Shown here in pieces: positions 56,285-64,000 of a DNA stretch of 64,000 bases. How positions within the stretch are numbered: the first letter of the stretch is position 1; every line of letters starts with the position of its first letter. This DNA is from Lachnospiraceae bacterium. GTDB taxonomy: Bacteria > Bacillota > Clostridia > Lachnospirales > Lachnospiraceae. Under the pieces are notes generated by a model. The model saw nothing but the letters and a program-made list of their open reading frames with translations. It was not told the DNA's origin and made no database searches. The DNA lies in contig SVEF01000009.1 in NCBI GenBank assembly GCA_015057585.1, positions 1 through 64,000 of the forward strand, written 5' to 3'. The translations under genes were made by a program, and so were the position numbers.

Positions 56285-56314
56285 ATTATAGCATGACCAT
56301 TTGCTTGTTCACAA
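56285..56314 (-). promoter_or_regulatory. Promoter-like element before the cassette scar
   Basis: TTGTGA (56309-56314), an 18-base spacer and TATAAT (56285-56290) on the minus strand, 12 bases before the core homology begins. The surrounding bases match those in front of cassette 2. Confidence 0.55.
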
Positions 56315-56340
56315 TGCTAAGTTTGTACAACTTCATTCAT

Positions 56341-56361
56341 ACTTTGTTCTCTGAACAAAGT
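56341..56361. repeat. Short perfect inverted repeat
   Basis: ACTTTGTTC-tct-GAACAAAGT, nine perfect pairs, downstream of immunity gene 3 and beside an ACGCACT/AGTGCGT pair at 56363-56410. Possibly a transcription end for the cassette; T-runs are absent. Confidence 0.5.
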
Positions 56362-56585
56362 AACGCACTCCCTTCATTACAAGAACCATCTCATAACTAC
56401 AGAAGTGCGTCAATTTGATCATTTCTTAATTCGATTTTCTCCCATAATCTTCTTTGTCACCAGTATTTCCGCAACTTTTTCCCATTCGTATGGTCATTGT
56501 CTAGGCAACACTTTCCTTCCACCCTCTTCAGCGCTTATCCATTTAATAATCACTCCAAAATATTCTTCCATCATTTCAACTTATC

Positions 56586-57179
56586 CTACCTCATTCGTTT
56601 TGATTTTGTATCAAAGATGAAACAGATTATCAGAGGAGTTATAATAACCCCAAAAAACCAGGATCCAACCTGAATAACCGCATCCGTCATAAACACATAC
56701 AGTGCTAATGCACTAATTGCCAAAAAAGGAATCACCAGACTAAGAAAGGCTATTGTACTATACATTTTTTTCTTTTTTCTTATTTTTACATAAACAGTTT
56801 CTGATTTAACTAACTCTGAATCGTCATCCAGCAATTTAATGAACTCTTCCACAAATGATTCAACAGAGAAATCATCCTTATATTGTCCTCGAATTATCTT
56901 ATTCTCCATTTCCTCAGCGGAACATCCCGGTTTATATTTACAATACTCATACCCTTCTTCCTTAAATTCTAAAATAGCAGACATATTGTAATAGTTAAAA
57001 CAAACCTGAACAGCATTTCCTCTTTTATTTACTGTAGAGAAAAACTCTATTTTAGTCGCACCATTCTTGCTCAACAAGTTTTTAAACTCTTTTCTGACGT
57101 AGAAAGATAATATCTTATCTAAGTGAGTGTAATTTGTTTCTTCTTTTCCATTCAAATAATCCAAAACCTTCTTATTCAT
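56586..57179 (-). CDS. Putative membrane immunity protein of cassette 3
   Basis: The ATG at 57179 (AGAGGA 5 bases upstream) is preferred to the overlapping one at 57215. The 197-residue protein has a soluble N-terminal part (LNGKEETNYTHLDKILSFYVRKEFKNLL) and two transmembrane helices near the C-terminus (FLSLVIPFLAISALALYVF and VGSWFFGVIITPLIICFIF). It directly follows a hydrophobic toxin tip, and membrane-located immunity is the usual match for a membrane-active toxin. No family recognised; role inferred from position. Confidence 0.65.
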   Translation of the reverse strand: MNKKVLDYLNGKEETNYTHLDKILSFYVRKEFKNLLSKNGATKIEFFSTVNKRGNAVQVCFNYYNMSAILEFKEEGYEYCKYKPGCSAEEMENKIIRGQYKDDFSVESFVEEFIKLLDDDSELVKSETVYVKIRKKKKMYSTIAFLSLVIPFLAISALALYVFMTDAVIQVGSWFFGVIITPLIICFIFDTKSKRMR

Positions 57180-57211
57180 AATTGTCCTCTCTATAAAGCT
57201 CCATCCTAATG

Positions 57212-58084
57212 TCATTGGTGATCATCAAATAGTTCTCTGATTTCCCATTCGTAACCCACGCTCAATGCCACTACACCAACAACCACAACGATTCCAGGCA
57301 TGGCAACACCTGCCGCTACAACTCCTGCTGTAATTAGTGCCATCGTTCCGGTGGCAAGATAATACGAACTAACACCAATGGATGTATCTATCAATGTATC
57401 TTTCAACATTGCTTCATCAAATTTCATATCATTTTCATATAAATTGAATCCCAAATTAAGAGCTGCATTCGTTATCGTAAACCCAACTCCCGATTTTGCA
57501 ATCGCACTCAATCCGCTTCTAGCATCTCCTGTTAATATTTGTTTATAGGATGCTTGTGATACTTGTCCAAAATTGGAAATCGAGGAATCTGATTTTCCAA
57601 ACCATCGCCATGTTTCTCCCATAATCGGATACATATATCTTGTCTCCGTGGCATATGCAAATTGAGTATGTATCCCTTGTGCACTTAAATATTGGGTTCC
57701 TGACCATATATCAGGAACAGTGCCAATTACAGTTTCCACCCACTCAAGCAACGCAGGATCCTCTATAATTCCCATATTCCAATTTTCTTCAATTGATCCC
57801 TTACAATGTCCACTCGGATCCACATACTTCAGCGGATTATTCTGTACATATACATACAGGTTTCTTCCGTCACCAAGATAGGTATCCTCCTGTGTGAATC
57901 TGCCGACTGTCGTATCATAACTTCTGGCTCTCAGGTAGTAGAGTCCTGTCACTTCATCATACTGTTCCCCAGCATAAAGGAAACGGCTGAGTGCGGTATC
58001 CGTCTGTGCCAGTACTCCATCTTCATTCAGGCTTTGAATGTAAGTCAGCGTTCCGAAAGCATCATATGTATAAGTTTCTGTCAA
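57212..58084 (-). CDS. Displaced Rhs C-terminal toxin cassette 3, hydrophobic tip
   Basis: The frame holds the Rhs core end (TYTYDAFGTLTYIQ, GLYYLRARSYDTTVGRFTQEDTYLGDG, NNPLKYVDPSG) and, after the DPSG boundary, a unique tip of about 195 residues. The tip ends in a long hydrophobic stretch (YYLATGTMALITAGVVAAGV, MPGIVVVVGVVALSVGY), suggesting a membrane-acting toxin. There is no real start: the first usable codon is TTG with no ribosome binding site, and upstream a single base is missing compared with cassettes 1 and 2 (near 58086), shifting the frame. It is therefore probably silent until recombined into a full rhs gene. Confidence 0.75.
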   Translation of the reverse strand: MTETYTYDAFGTLTYIQSLNEDGVLAQTDTALSRFLYAGEQYDEVTGLYYLRARSYDTTVGRFTQEDTYLGDGRNLYVYVQNNPLKYVDPSGHCKGSIEENWNMGIIEDPALLEWVETVIGTVPDIWSGTQYLSAQGIHTQFAYATETRYMYPIMGETWRWFGKSDSSISNFGQVSQASYKQILTGDARSGLSAIAKSGVGFTITNAALNLGFNLYENDMKFDEAMLKDTLIDTSIGVSSYYLATGTMALITAGVVAAGVAMPGIVVVVGVVALSVGYEWEIRELFDDHQ

Positions 58085-58128
58085 GGGCCGTTGTTATCGG
58101 TTAAGCCGATAACGTCCCCATGGGAATT
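57810..58128 (-). repeat. Rhs core-end repeat, copy 3
   Basis: About 318 bases nearly identical to 59951-60267 and 61678-61996. Homology begins at the codons for NSHGD and ends at the DPSG toxin boundary. Confidence 0.9.
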
Positions 58129-58139
58129 TTTTCTTTTCT

Positions 58140-58168
58140 ATTATATCATGCTTCTTCTGAAACTACAA
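58140..58168 (-). promoter_or_regulatory. Promoter-like element before cassette 3
   Basis: TTGTAG (58163-58168), a 17-base spacer and TATAAT (58140-58145) on the minus strand, about 12 bases from the core breakpoint. Confidence 0.5.
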
Positions 58169-58220
58169 ACAAACCAATATAGTCCTGTTCTGCTCTAATA
58201 TCACCTACGCAAGGAACGTT

Positions 58221-58288
58221 TTTATGATAAAATTTATATTATATCATATATATTATCTCCTGGGGAGGTATAAGAAGTTATACCCCCT
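58221..58288. repeat. 68-bp intercassette repeat, copy B
   Basis: Partner of the copy at 55929-55995. It lies between immunity gene 2 and the promoter-like element of cassette 3 and ends with the hairpin GGGGAGGTATAA/TTATACCCCC. Confidence 0.8.
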
Positions 58289-58311
58289 AAAGATGCTTTT
58301 TCCCAAATTTC

Positions 58312-58364
58312 ATAAAAATCCCCCGATTCATACAGAAGAAATATCTTTCCATATGAACCGAGGG
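58312..58364 (-). terminator. Terminator after immunity gene 2
   Basis: The minus strand has CCCTCGGTTCATA, a 19-base loop, TATGAATCGGGGG and ATTTTTA. The rest of 58365-58479 shows no gene. Confidence 0.65.
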
Positions 58365-58479
58365 CTAGATTAGTTATCCGGAAAAATTTACTCCCTTTTC
58401 ATCTTCTTGCAGTTTTTTTCAAGAAAGTCTGTGCATTAAGATGAACTAATCGGTAATTCATCTCTGTTAAATCTGTCTT

Positions 58480-59031
58480 TTATTCAACATATTTCATCCA
58501 GATATAATACATGTCATATAAACGTGTATTCAACGTCTCTTTGCTAGAACGTCTTGTACAATTAAGAACCACAAGTCTAGGTTCCAAATCCATTTTCCCT
58601 TTAAATCCCAATAACGTCGGTTCGTTTACAGACATCCGGTTTTTAGGTCTCGTAAAATATCCCCAGTATATTTTCCCATTACAGTTTCTAATAATTACCT
58701 CAGCAAAATATAACGCAACCTCCAAGCAATATCTTAATGTCTGTAACGAAATCTTTGTTTGACCAAGGTAAGCATGCATCCATTCCGGATATCTTTTCGC
58801 TTCTTCCAGCATTTCATCTTCCGATTTTTCTTCCAATTCTATTTTTTTCTCATACCAACTCCATAACGGAATCAATGACTCAGGCGAGTAATCAAAGTTC
58901 ATATCGCCTACTTCACTGCACACCTCATTTTTCAAATTTTTCAGATGAATTTCAATTTGTCCTGTATACTGCTCAAAATACTCTTTAGCCTGCTTTGGGG
59001 TCATATCTTTAAATGCAATTTCGTTCTTCAT
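58480..59031 (-). CDS. Putative immunity protein of cassette 2
   Basis: A 183-residue cytoplasmic protein starting 21 bases after the nuclease tip stop, with AAAGGAG upstream. It begins KNEIAFKDMTPKQAKEYFEQYTGQIEIHLKNL and includes FDYSPESLIPLWSWYEKK and a Trp/Tyr-rich middle (NCNGKIYWGYFTRPKN). I know similar small proteins only as partners of nuclease toxins; no family name can be given safely. Cytoplasmic location fits a DNA-targeting toxin. Confidence 0.7.
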   Translation of the reverse strand: MKNEIAFKDMTPKQAKEYFEQYTGQIEIHLKNLKNEVCSEVGDMNFDYSPESLIPLWSWYEKKIELEEKSEDEMLEEAKRYPEWMHAYLGQTKISLQTLRYCLEVALYFAEVIIRNCNGKIYWGYFTRPKNRMSVNEPTLLGFKGKMDLEPRLVVLNCTRRSSKETLNTRLYDMYYIWMKYVE

Positions 59032-59052
59032 ATAACTCTCCTTTCTGCTATT

Positions 59053-60225
59053 TTAATGGATGATATACTCGATCCCTTTTTCTATAAGATATTTAATCAA
59101 TTCCTCTGATGCACCTTTCTTTCCATTTACCGTACTTTCAAAAAAATGCCAAACAGAACCATCTATAATCCCTTTGCTAATCAATTCAACATCCTTTTGC
59201 ATTTGTATCATGATTCTCTCTGTTAACGTTGTATATCCTACTTTAGATTCATGTGCTATATTATTCGCCAATTGATCAATATACCTAGCTCCTAAAGATG
59301 TGTAAAAATATGCTTGCGATTCTCCTCCAAACATCCTCATCAGTTCTCTTTCTCCACTTAAGCCATTCATATATATTTTATTTCCTAGCGAACGAGTAGG
59401 TAATTTTGCATAATAACTTATATTACCAGATGCTGTTCCCGATGCCCCATTCATTACAGATGCAACCGTTGCCACAACTGCAGTAGTTGTTGATACAATT
59501 TCTACAGTATCGTATATATTCTGATTTCCACCAAATACCGAATCCCGAATAAAATTATAGGATGATTCTTCCATTTGATCAGTACATGCATAATATATAT
59601 CCTGAATTCCTTCGCCAATATCTGAAACACCCATAACCGAAGAAACAGCTCCTGTTATCTCAGATACTACAGAAATCGGTGGTTTTCCATACTTAGCGCT
59701 ATAATACATGGAACCAAGACCAAATCCTGTGACAGTTGAACCTTTTGCAATATTCCATACACCATCGCGAAATCTTTGTTCTCCTCCCAGAGGCAATTCA
59801 TCCAACCTTTCATCTATCTTCTTATTTATCAAATCAGCAGCTGCCCTCGCCCCTGCACTTGCCAAATCATTAGGCGCACAAAATCCTGCATTCTGTGCAT
59901 TTAGCCATGCATTATTGCTGGAACTCACACCTAGGTTCTTCGTACTATACCCACTCGGGTCCACATACTTCAGCGGATTGTTCTGTACATACACATACAG
60001 ATTTCTTCCATCACCAAGATAGGTATCCTCCTGTGTGAATCTGCCGACTGTGGTATCGTAACGTCTGGCTCTCAGATAATAGAGTCCGCTTACTTCATCG
60101 TACTGCTCTCCTGCATAGAGGAAACGGCTGAGTGCGGTATCAGTCTGTGCCAGCACACCTTCTTCATTCAAGCTTTGGATGTAGGTCAGCGTGCCAAAAG
60201 CATCATATGTATAGGTTTCTGTCAA
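59053..60225 (-). CDS. Displaced Rhs C-terminal toxin cassette 2, nuclease-like tip
   Basis: The Rhs core end is followed at DPSG by a tip of about 295 residues. The first part is alanine- and glycine-rich (pretoxin-like). The last 100 residues resemble PD-(D/E)XK-type restriction endonuclease toxins: SGERELMRMFG, then ARYIDQLANNIAHESKVGY and a helix with QMQKDVELI. The pattern D...E-x-K with a following Q..KD helix supports a DNase. The frame begins only at a TTG without ribosome binding site; the core stays open upstream to the breakpoint but offers no ATG in frame. Probably silent in place. Confidence 0.75.
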   Translation of the reverse strand: MTETYTYDAFGTLTYIQSLNEEGVLAQTDTALSRFLYAGEQYDEVSGLYYLRARRYDTTVGRFTQEDTYLGDGRNLYVYVQNNPLKYVDPSGYSTKNLGVSSSNNAWLNAQNAGFCAPNDLASAGARAAADLINKKIDERLDELPLGGEQRFRDGVWNIAKGSTVTGFGLGSMYYSAKYGKPPISVVSEITGAVSSVMGVSDIGEGIQDIYYACTDQMEESSYNFIRDSVFGGNQNIYDTVEIVSTTTAVVATVASVMNGASGTASGNISYYAKLPTRSLGNKIYMNGLSGERELMRMFGGESQAYFYTSLGARYIDQLANNIAHESKVGYTTLTERIMIQMQKDVELISKGIIDGSVWHFFESTVNGKKGASEELIKYLIEKGIEYIIH

Positions 60226-60267
60226 GGTGCCATTGTTACCGGTTAAGGCGATAACGTCCCCATGGAA
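59951..60267 (-). repeat. Rhs core-end repeat, copy 2
   Basis: Nearly identical to the copies at 57810 and 61678. Differences are mostly at third codon positions, for example in the DAFGTL and RARRYDTT codons. Confidence 0.9.
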
Positions 60268-60280
60268 ATCCTCTGGGAAT

Positions 60281-60310
60281 ATTATAACATGACTACTTGT
60301 TTAGTCTCAA
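60281..60310 (-). promoter_or_regulatory. Promoter-like element before cassette 2
   Basis: TTGAGA (60305-60310), an 18-base spacer and TATAAT (60281-60286) on the minus strand. An AGAGGA sequence and ATG follow, but that ATG is out of frame with the Rhs core and gives only six codons. Confidence 0.55.
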
Positions 60311-60349
60311 CGAAAAGTTTGTAACCCAGCACCTCTTATTCATTGTACC

Positions 60350-60401
60350 AGATAAAATACACTTCCCATATCGAGAGAACTATCTCCGACACAGGAAGTG
60401 C
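60350..60401 (-). terminator. Terminator-like hairpin after immunity gene 1
   Basis: The minus strand pairs CACTTCC with GGAAGTG and, inside, TCGGAGA with TCTCTCGA around TAGT; TATTTTA follows. Confidence 0.6.
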
Positions 60402-60427
60402 ATCCACCTTAATTATTTAACAAACTC

Positions 60428-60793
60428 TCACTCTTCTTTTACTAATGGAAAATCCTCAAAATAACCTCTTCTGTTTCTGTAATCATCAAAGAATTTTTCA
60501 CACAACTCATAGAACAAAGGAACTTCTTTTTCTTCCCCTCCTGCTATTGCTTTGATATCCAAATACCAATAGGATGACATTGGCTTGTACTTTGAATTAA
60601 TATTCTCTTCTATCCATTGCAATAACCACTTGCCAAACCAGCATCTAAATTTCCGATCAATGTCATCCTCCTCTAAATAACTCTTTGCTCCACAATATCC
60701 AGAAATCAAATAATAGATATAATCTATTCTTTCTTCTATAATAAACATCCCTGACCTTTTTTTCATTGCATCAAGCAACTGTTCTATCGTCAT
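60428..60793 (-). CDS. Putative immunity protein of cassette 1
   Basis: The ATG at 60793 is preferred (AAGGAG 9 bases upstream). The 121-residue acidic protein begins MTIEQLLDAMKKRSGMFIIEE and contains CWFGKWLLQWIEENINSKY and YWYLDIKAI. It starts 22 bases after the stop of the papain-fold tip. No family name is certain; position indicates immunity against that tip. Confidence 0.7.
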   Translation of the reverse strand: MTIEQLLDAMKKRSGMFIIEERIDYIYYLISGYCGAKSYLEEDDIDRKFRCWFGKWLLQWIEENINSKYKPMSSYWYLDIKAIAGGEEKEVPLFYELCEKFFDDYRNRRGYFEDFPLVKEE

Positions 60794-60815
60794 CTCCTTA
60801 TTCTCCTTCCACCTT

Positions 60816-63338
60816 TCATCGATTAAAAATATCATCTACATAATGCCACATTTGACCTGATTCTTTCTTTGATTGCACCTGTGGCAATCCCAAGTCATCA
60901 AGCCAATTCTGCAATTTCATTCCTTCCGGAGTCATATTATCATACACCATATCTCCAATCTGAATTCCATAGTGATAATTATCTCCGACAGATATCTTCG
61001 CTTTATCAGAATAAATTCCAAAGTCGCTATCAACTCTAATAATCTGATAATCAATTCCTTTATCATCAAGGGCCTTCGCAAGTCGCTTGGCAAATCCATC
61101 ACATTGTCCACGTTCCTTCCCTTTACTAGGAATTTTCTTGATGATATTCTTTATTTCCAGTTCATTAAACTCATCGAGAACTTCATCCAGCAAGTCCCTG
61201 AAAGCATCCCCCGCTCTATTTGCACTGCGCCCAGCTGCCAAAATAAATACATTTGCACCTGCTGCTGTCATGTCAACCGCCACCTCTTGTACCTCAATCT
61301 TTCCATTGTTTAAAATAGCAACCATGGAATGTTGTGTTGTGTCAGATGACGAATTTTTTCCTACAACAAATGCTCCATATAATTCAGCAGCCATTACCAT
61401 TATTTCACCGCGTACTTTTCCGGCTGCATAAAAAATATCTTTTCCCTTAGGCGTATCATCCAATTCTAATATGCCCCCGGTAAGATTATCTAAAATTGCG
61501 TCCCCTGTTCCAAAATTCAGACTATTCTCGGCAATCGCTATCTCTCTCCGAATATACAATAGATTCTCTATTGTAGTCTCAATCATGCCTCCCTCTCCTG
61601 AATATGAAAAATCCGGGGCCCATGGGTTTTCAAAGAACATATAGTACCAATTTATATATCCTGTTTCCTTACCATACCCACTCGGGTCCACATACTTCAG
61701 CGGATTGTTCTGTACATATACATACAGATTTCTTCCATCACCAAGGTATGTGTCTTCCTGTGTGAATCTGCCTACAGTGGTATCATACCGTCTGGCTCTC
61801 AGATAGTAGAGTCCTGTCACTTCATCATACTGTTCTCCTGCATAGAGGAAACGGCTGAGTGCGGTATCAGTCTGTGCCAGCACACCTTCTTCATTCAAGC
61901 TTTGAATGTAAGTCAGCGTCCCAAAAGCATCATATATATAGGTTTCTGTCAAGGTGCCGTCATTACCGGTCAAGGCGATAACATCCCCATGGGAATTTTT
62001 TACGTAATAGTACAGATTTGTACTGTACTTACTTCCATCCGGTTCTTCTGTCTTTGTAAGCAGTTCTGTCGCAAGCAGACTCGTACCATAGTAATAGTGC
62101 TCGGTCTTCGTATGGTCTTTATCGTATCCTCCAATGACAAGTCCGTTAAAGCTCACATACTCCGCTGTGATGCCGTTTTCAGAAATCATGGAACGGATAC
62201 CGGATGCATCATAGGTGCTTGTCTGCCATGTACCATCCGGATTTGTGACATTCGTGAGCTGATTGAACGCATCATAGGTATACGTCACTGTGCCATCCGG
62301 TGTTACCTTTTCCGTGAGGTTTCCAACAAGATCGTAACTGTATGTTGTGATAAGCGTATCTGCTCCGCTCTCTGTGATTCCAGTTGCAGTCTCTGCCGGA
62401 TTTTCTGTCACTTCCTCCAGTAGCTTATTGCACAGGTCATACGTATACGCCGTCTCCACACCATCTGCGTTCTTTGTCAGGCGGTTGCCCATGACATCAT
62501 AGGTGTAGGTCGTGATACTGCCATCTACTGCTTCACTGAGGAGCCGGTCCAGTGCATCATAGGTGTACTCTGCAGTATTAGCAGTTACAGTACTTCCGCT
62601 TGTTGTTCTTTCCAGCAGGCTTCCGTTACCGTCATACGTATTGCTTTCACTATATAACAGTTCCCCGCTCACAGAAACAGTCTGCATCTGTTCTACCTGC
62701 TTATGCAAAGTATAGGCATAGTCTGTTACCGTTCCGGCACCATCGGTCATGGTGTCTAGGGTGCCGTCTGCGTGATACGTATACTGTGCCAGCAGTGTTC
62801 CGCCTGTAAAGGTTTCGTAGACAATGGTACTGTTATCTCTTTCATCCGTTCTGGTCTTGTACCGTTGTTCTCCGTCCTTTCGTACCTCGGTCAGTCTGCC
62901 GAGCAGGTCATAGGTATAAGACGTCACACTGTCCGGATTATTGAGGGTACTGTCTGTACTCTCCTTTAACTAGAGCAGGTTTCCATTCACGTCATAGCCA
63001 AAGCCAAGGGAATGTACGCCGTTCTTGTGAAGCTCGGTTAACTGTCCCTTTTCATCGTATGCGTACTCTAACACATCCGTATCACTGATGGACGCGGTCA
63101 GGCTGCCGTCCATGGCATAGAGATAGCGCAGAACGGATGTCTGTCCATCTTCCTTTGTTGCCGTAATAGAAGTTACATTTCCATCCGTGTTGTACTCATA
63201 CTCCGTTATCGTACCGTTCGGCTCTGTGACATGTACGACTCTGTCTTCCTTATCATACTGATAGGAGGTCACGGCACCAAGTGGATCTGTTTCACACTCC
63301 AGATAGCCATGAGCATTGTATTCATAAGAAACCAGCAA
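60816..63338 (-). pseudogene. Displaced Rhs fragment with long core and papain-fold toxin tip (cassette 1)
   Basis: About 840 codons of Rhs YD-repeat core and tip. It has no true start: homology begins near 63338, preceded in frame by a TGA. A single in-frame TAG at 62970-62972 (after DVNGNLL) interrupts the core; the same frame continues with LKESTDSTLNNPDSV. The core shows many YTYD repeats and ends at NNPLKYVDPSG. The tip of about 280 residues ends in a domain resembling papain-fold toxin 2: Cys in RGQCDGFAKRLAKAL, His in NYHYGIQIGD and YDNMTPEGM...W. Such domains are proteases or deamidases. The cassette is probably silent as it stands. Confidence 0.8.
61678..61996 (-). repeat. Rhs core-end repeat, copy 1 (within the long core)
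   Basis: Reference copy of the ~318-bp unit repeated at 59951 and 57810. Here the core continues upstream without a break (SHGDVIALTGNDG preceded by LYYYVKN). Confidence 0.9.
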
Positions 63339-63455
63339 AGGTCACAAAAGTGCCTAAATCTACTATATTCATAGTAATTGGATTATTTAAATGTTTCTTT
63401 ATTAATTAATAAACATGTTCTTTGGGGCTTAATAATAGTAAACTGAAGATATATA

Positions 63456-63776
63456 TTAAAAATCCATAGCGTCAGTATACTTAAAACAATCTGAAGACAA
63501 ATCATGTACTTCATCAATCAAGGAAAAGAAATATCTAATTGTATCACGCAATGCTTCACATACGTTTTCCCCATATCCAATTCCCGCACAAAAATCATTT
63601 GTCTTATCTCTTATCATTAAATTAGTTCTACCTATAAACCTCCCTTTCGAGGTTTCATAAACTCTCACTTTAAACTTTCCATGTGGAATTTTATCATGTT
63701 CCCATACTTCAAATTCTTCCACTAGCCTTTCAATTTCAACTATACCATTTATTCTAATATTTTTCCACTCTTCCAT
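63456..63776 (-). CDS. Putative immunity protein of cassette 0
   Basis: A 106-residue acidic protein starting 11 bases after the toxin tip at the window edge. Readable segments are HGKFKVRVYETSKGRFIGRTNLMI and GIGYGENVCEALRDTIRYFFSLI, a pattern found in small proteins located behind polymorphic toxins. Function is inferred from position. The 115 bases between it and the Rhs fragment hold no gene, only a short TACTAT/ATAGTA inverted repeat. Confidence 0.7.
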   Translation of the reverse strand: MEEWKNIRINGIVEIERLVEEFEVWEHDKIPHGKFKVRVYETSKGRFIGRTNLMIRDKTNDFCAGIGYGENVCEALRDTIRYFFSLIDEVHDLSSDCFKYTDAMDF

Positions 63777-63787
63777 ACATCCTCCAA

Positions 63788-64000
63788 CTAATTAATTGTT
63801 TTGCCAAAAGAAATAATCGTTCCATCCGGAGCCAAATCAATATACTTTCCATTTTTCTTATATCTTATCACTCCTTCAACCACGCCATTAACATAACTTT
63901 TTGTGGCACCACTTAGATTGTTTTTAAAACCTTCTGCTTTTCTAATATACTGTTCAATATCAGAAGCTCCAACTTCTCTTCCATGCACATAATAATGCCT
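63788..64000 (-). CDS. C-terminal end of another polymorphic toxin (5' part outside window)
   Basis: The frame is open to the window edge. The visible 70 residues read HYYVHGREVGASDIEQYIRKAEGF, ATKSYVNGVVEGVIRYKKNGKYI and DLAPDGTIISFGK. The early His, the basic helix and the short antiparallel strands recall RNase toxin tips of the barnase/colicin-type fold, but this is a weak inference. It is followed by an immunity-like gene. The attached Rhs or other body would lie to the right of the window. Confidence 0.65.
   Translation of the reverse strand, partial: RHYYVHGREVGASDIEQYIRKAEGFKNNLSGATKSYVNGVVEGVIRYKKNGKYIDLAPDGTIISFGKTIN

Noticed and set aside
60226..60262. ATG with AGAGGA upstream as a start for cassette 2
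   Set aside because: The ATG is out of frame with the Rhs core and reaches a stop after six codons.

Overview
The window reads as chromosomal DNA of a low-to-moderate GC Firmicute, most likely a gut or rumen member of the Lachnospiraceae (Clostridia). This is inferred from strong AGGAGG-type ribosome binding sites, lipoproteins with Pro-Thr-rich linkers, the type-2 PyrF, a Cys T-box in front of cysE-cysS, the sigH neighbourhood order, CIRCE-groESL, and a small Fur-like regulator with DUF3793 and flavodoxin. Almost everything is on the minus strand; only a GH31 glycosidase and a DedA protein are on the plus strand.

Layout. (1) 1-3.8 kb: 5' part of a very large secreted surface protein with long internal repeats, preceded by a class I cyclic-di-GMP riboswitch and a promoter. 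(2) 4.1-20.2 kb: a glycan utilisation locus with a YesN-type regulator, a GH5 endoglucanase lipoprotein, a YesL-like protein, an LplA/B/C-type ABC transporter, a secreted three-repeat protein, a YesM-type kinase and a GH31 alpha-xylosidase. The GH5 plus GH31 pairing suggests xyloglucan-like substrates (inference). The binding protein and the kinase each carry one in-frame stop codon. (3) 20.3-31 kb: housekeeping genes greA, dedA, pyrF, pyrC, a Nudix gene, a TruA homologue with Glu in place of the catalytic Asp, an amidase homologue lacking both zinc histidines, tRNA-Thr, sigH, rlmB, mrnC, cysS, cysE and the Cys T-box. (4) 30.6-34.6 kb: flavodoxin, DUF3793 and a mini-Fur gene behind a twin-palindrome operator; an HTH regulator; a DUF3990/HTH toxin-antitoxin-like pair behind two perfect palindromes. 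(5) 34.6-54.7 kb: sbcC, sbcD, recO, era, an M16C peptidase, a transglutaminase-like lipoprotein, a PilZ protein, guaB, groEL, groES with CIRCE, DUF6062, DUF2225 and glnS. A trio of related hairpins lies at 48.6-48.8 kb. (6) 54.8-64 kb: an accessory region with a decayed Rpn-type nuclease and then an array of displaced Rhs C-terminal toxin/immunity cassettes.

The most interesting part is the Rhs array. Four different toxin tips, each followed by its own small putative immunity gene, lie in series. Three of them carry a nearly identical ~318-bp copy of the Rhs core end. Three copies of the core end (two cassettes and a scar) start at the same core position and sit behind a promoter-like element with TATAAT and a 17-18 bp spacer, but have no in-frame start. 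The arrangement looks like a reservoir of alternative toxin tips that can recombine with a full-length rhs gene outside the window, while the immunity genes may stay transcribed.

Three single in-frame stop codons occur in 64 kb. TAG also ends pyrC normally, so a changed genetic code is unlikely; recent mutation or sequencing error is more plausible.
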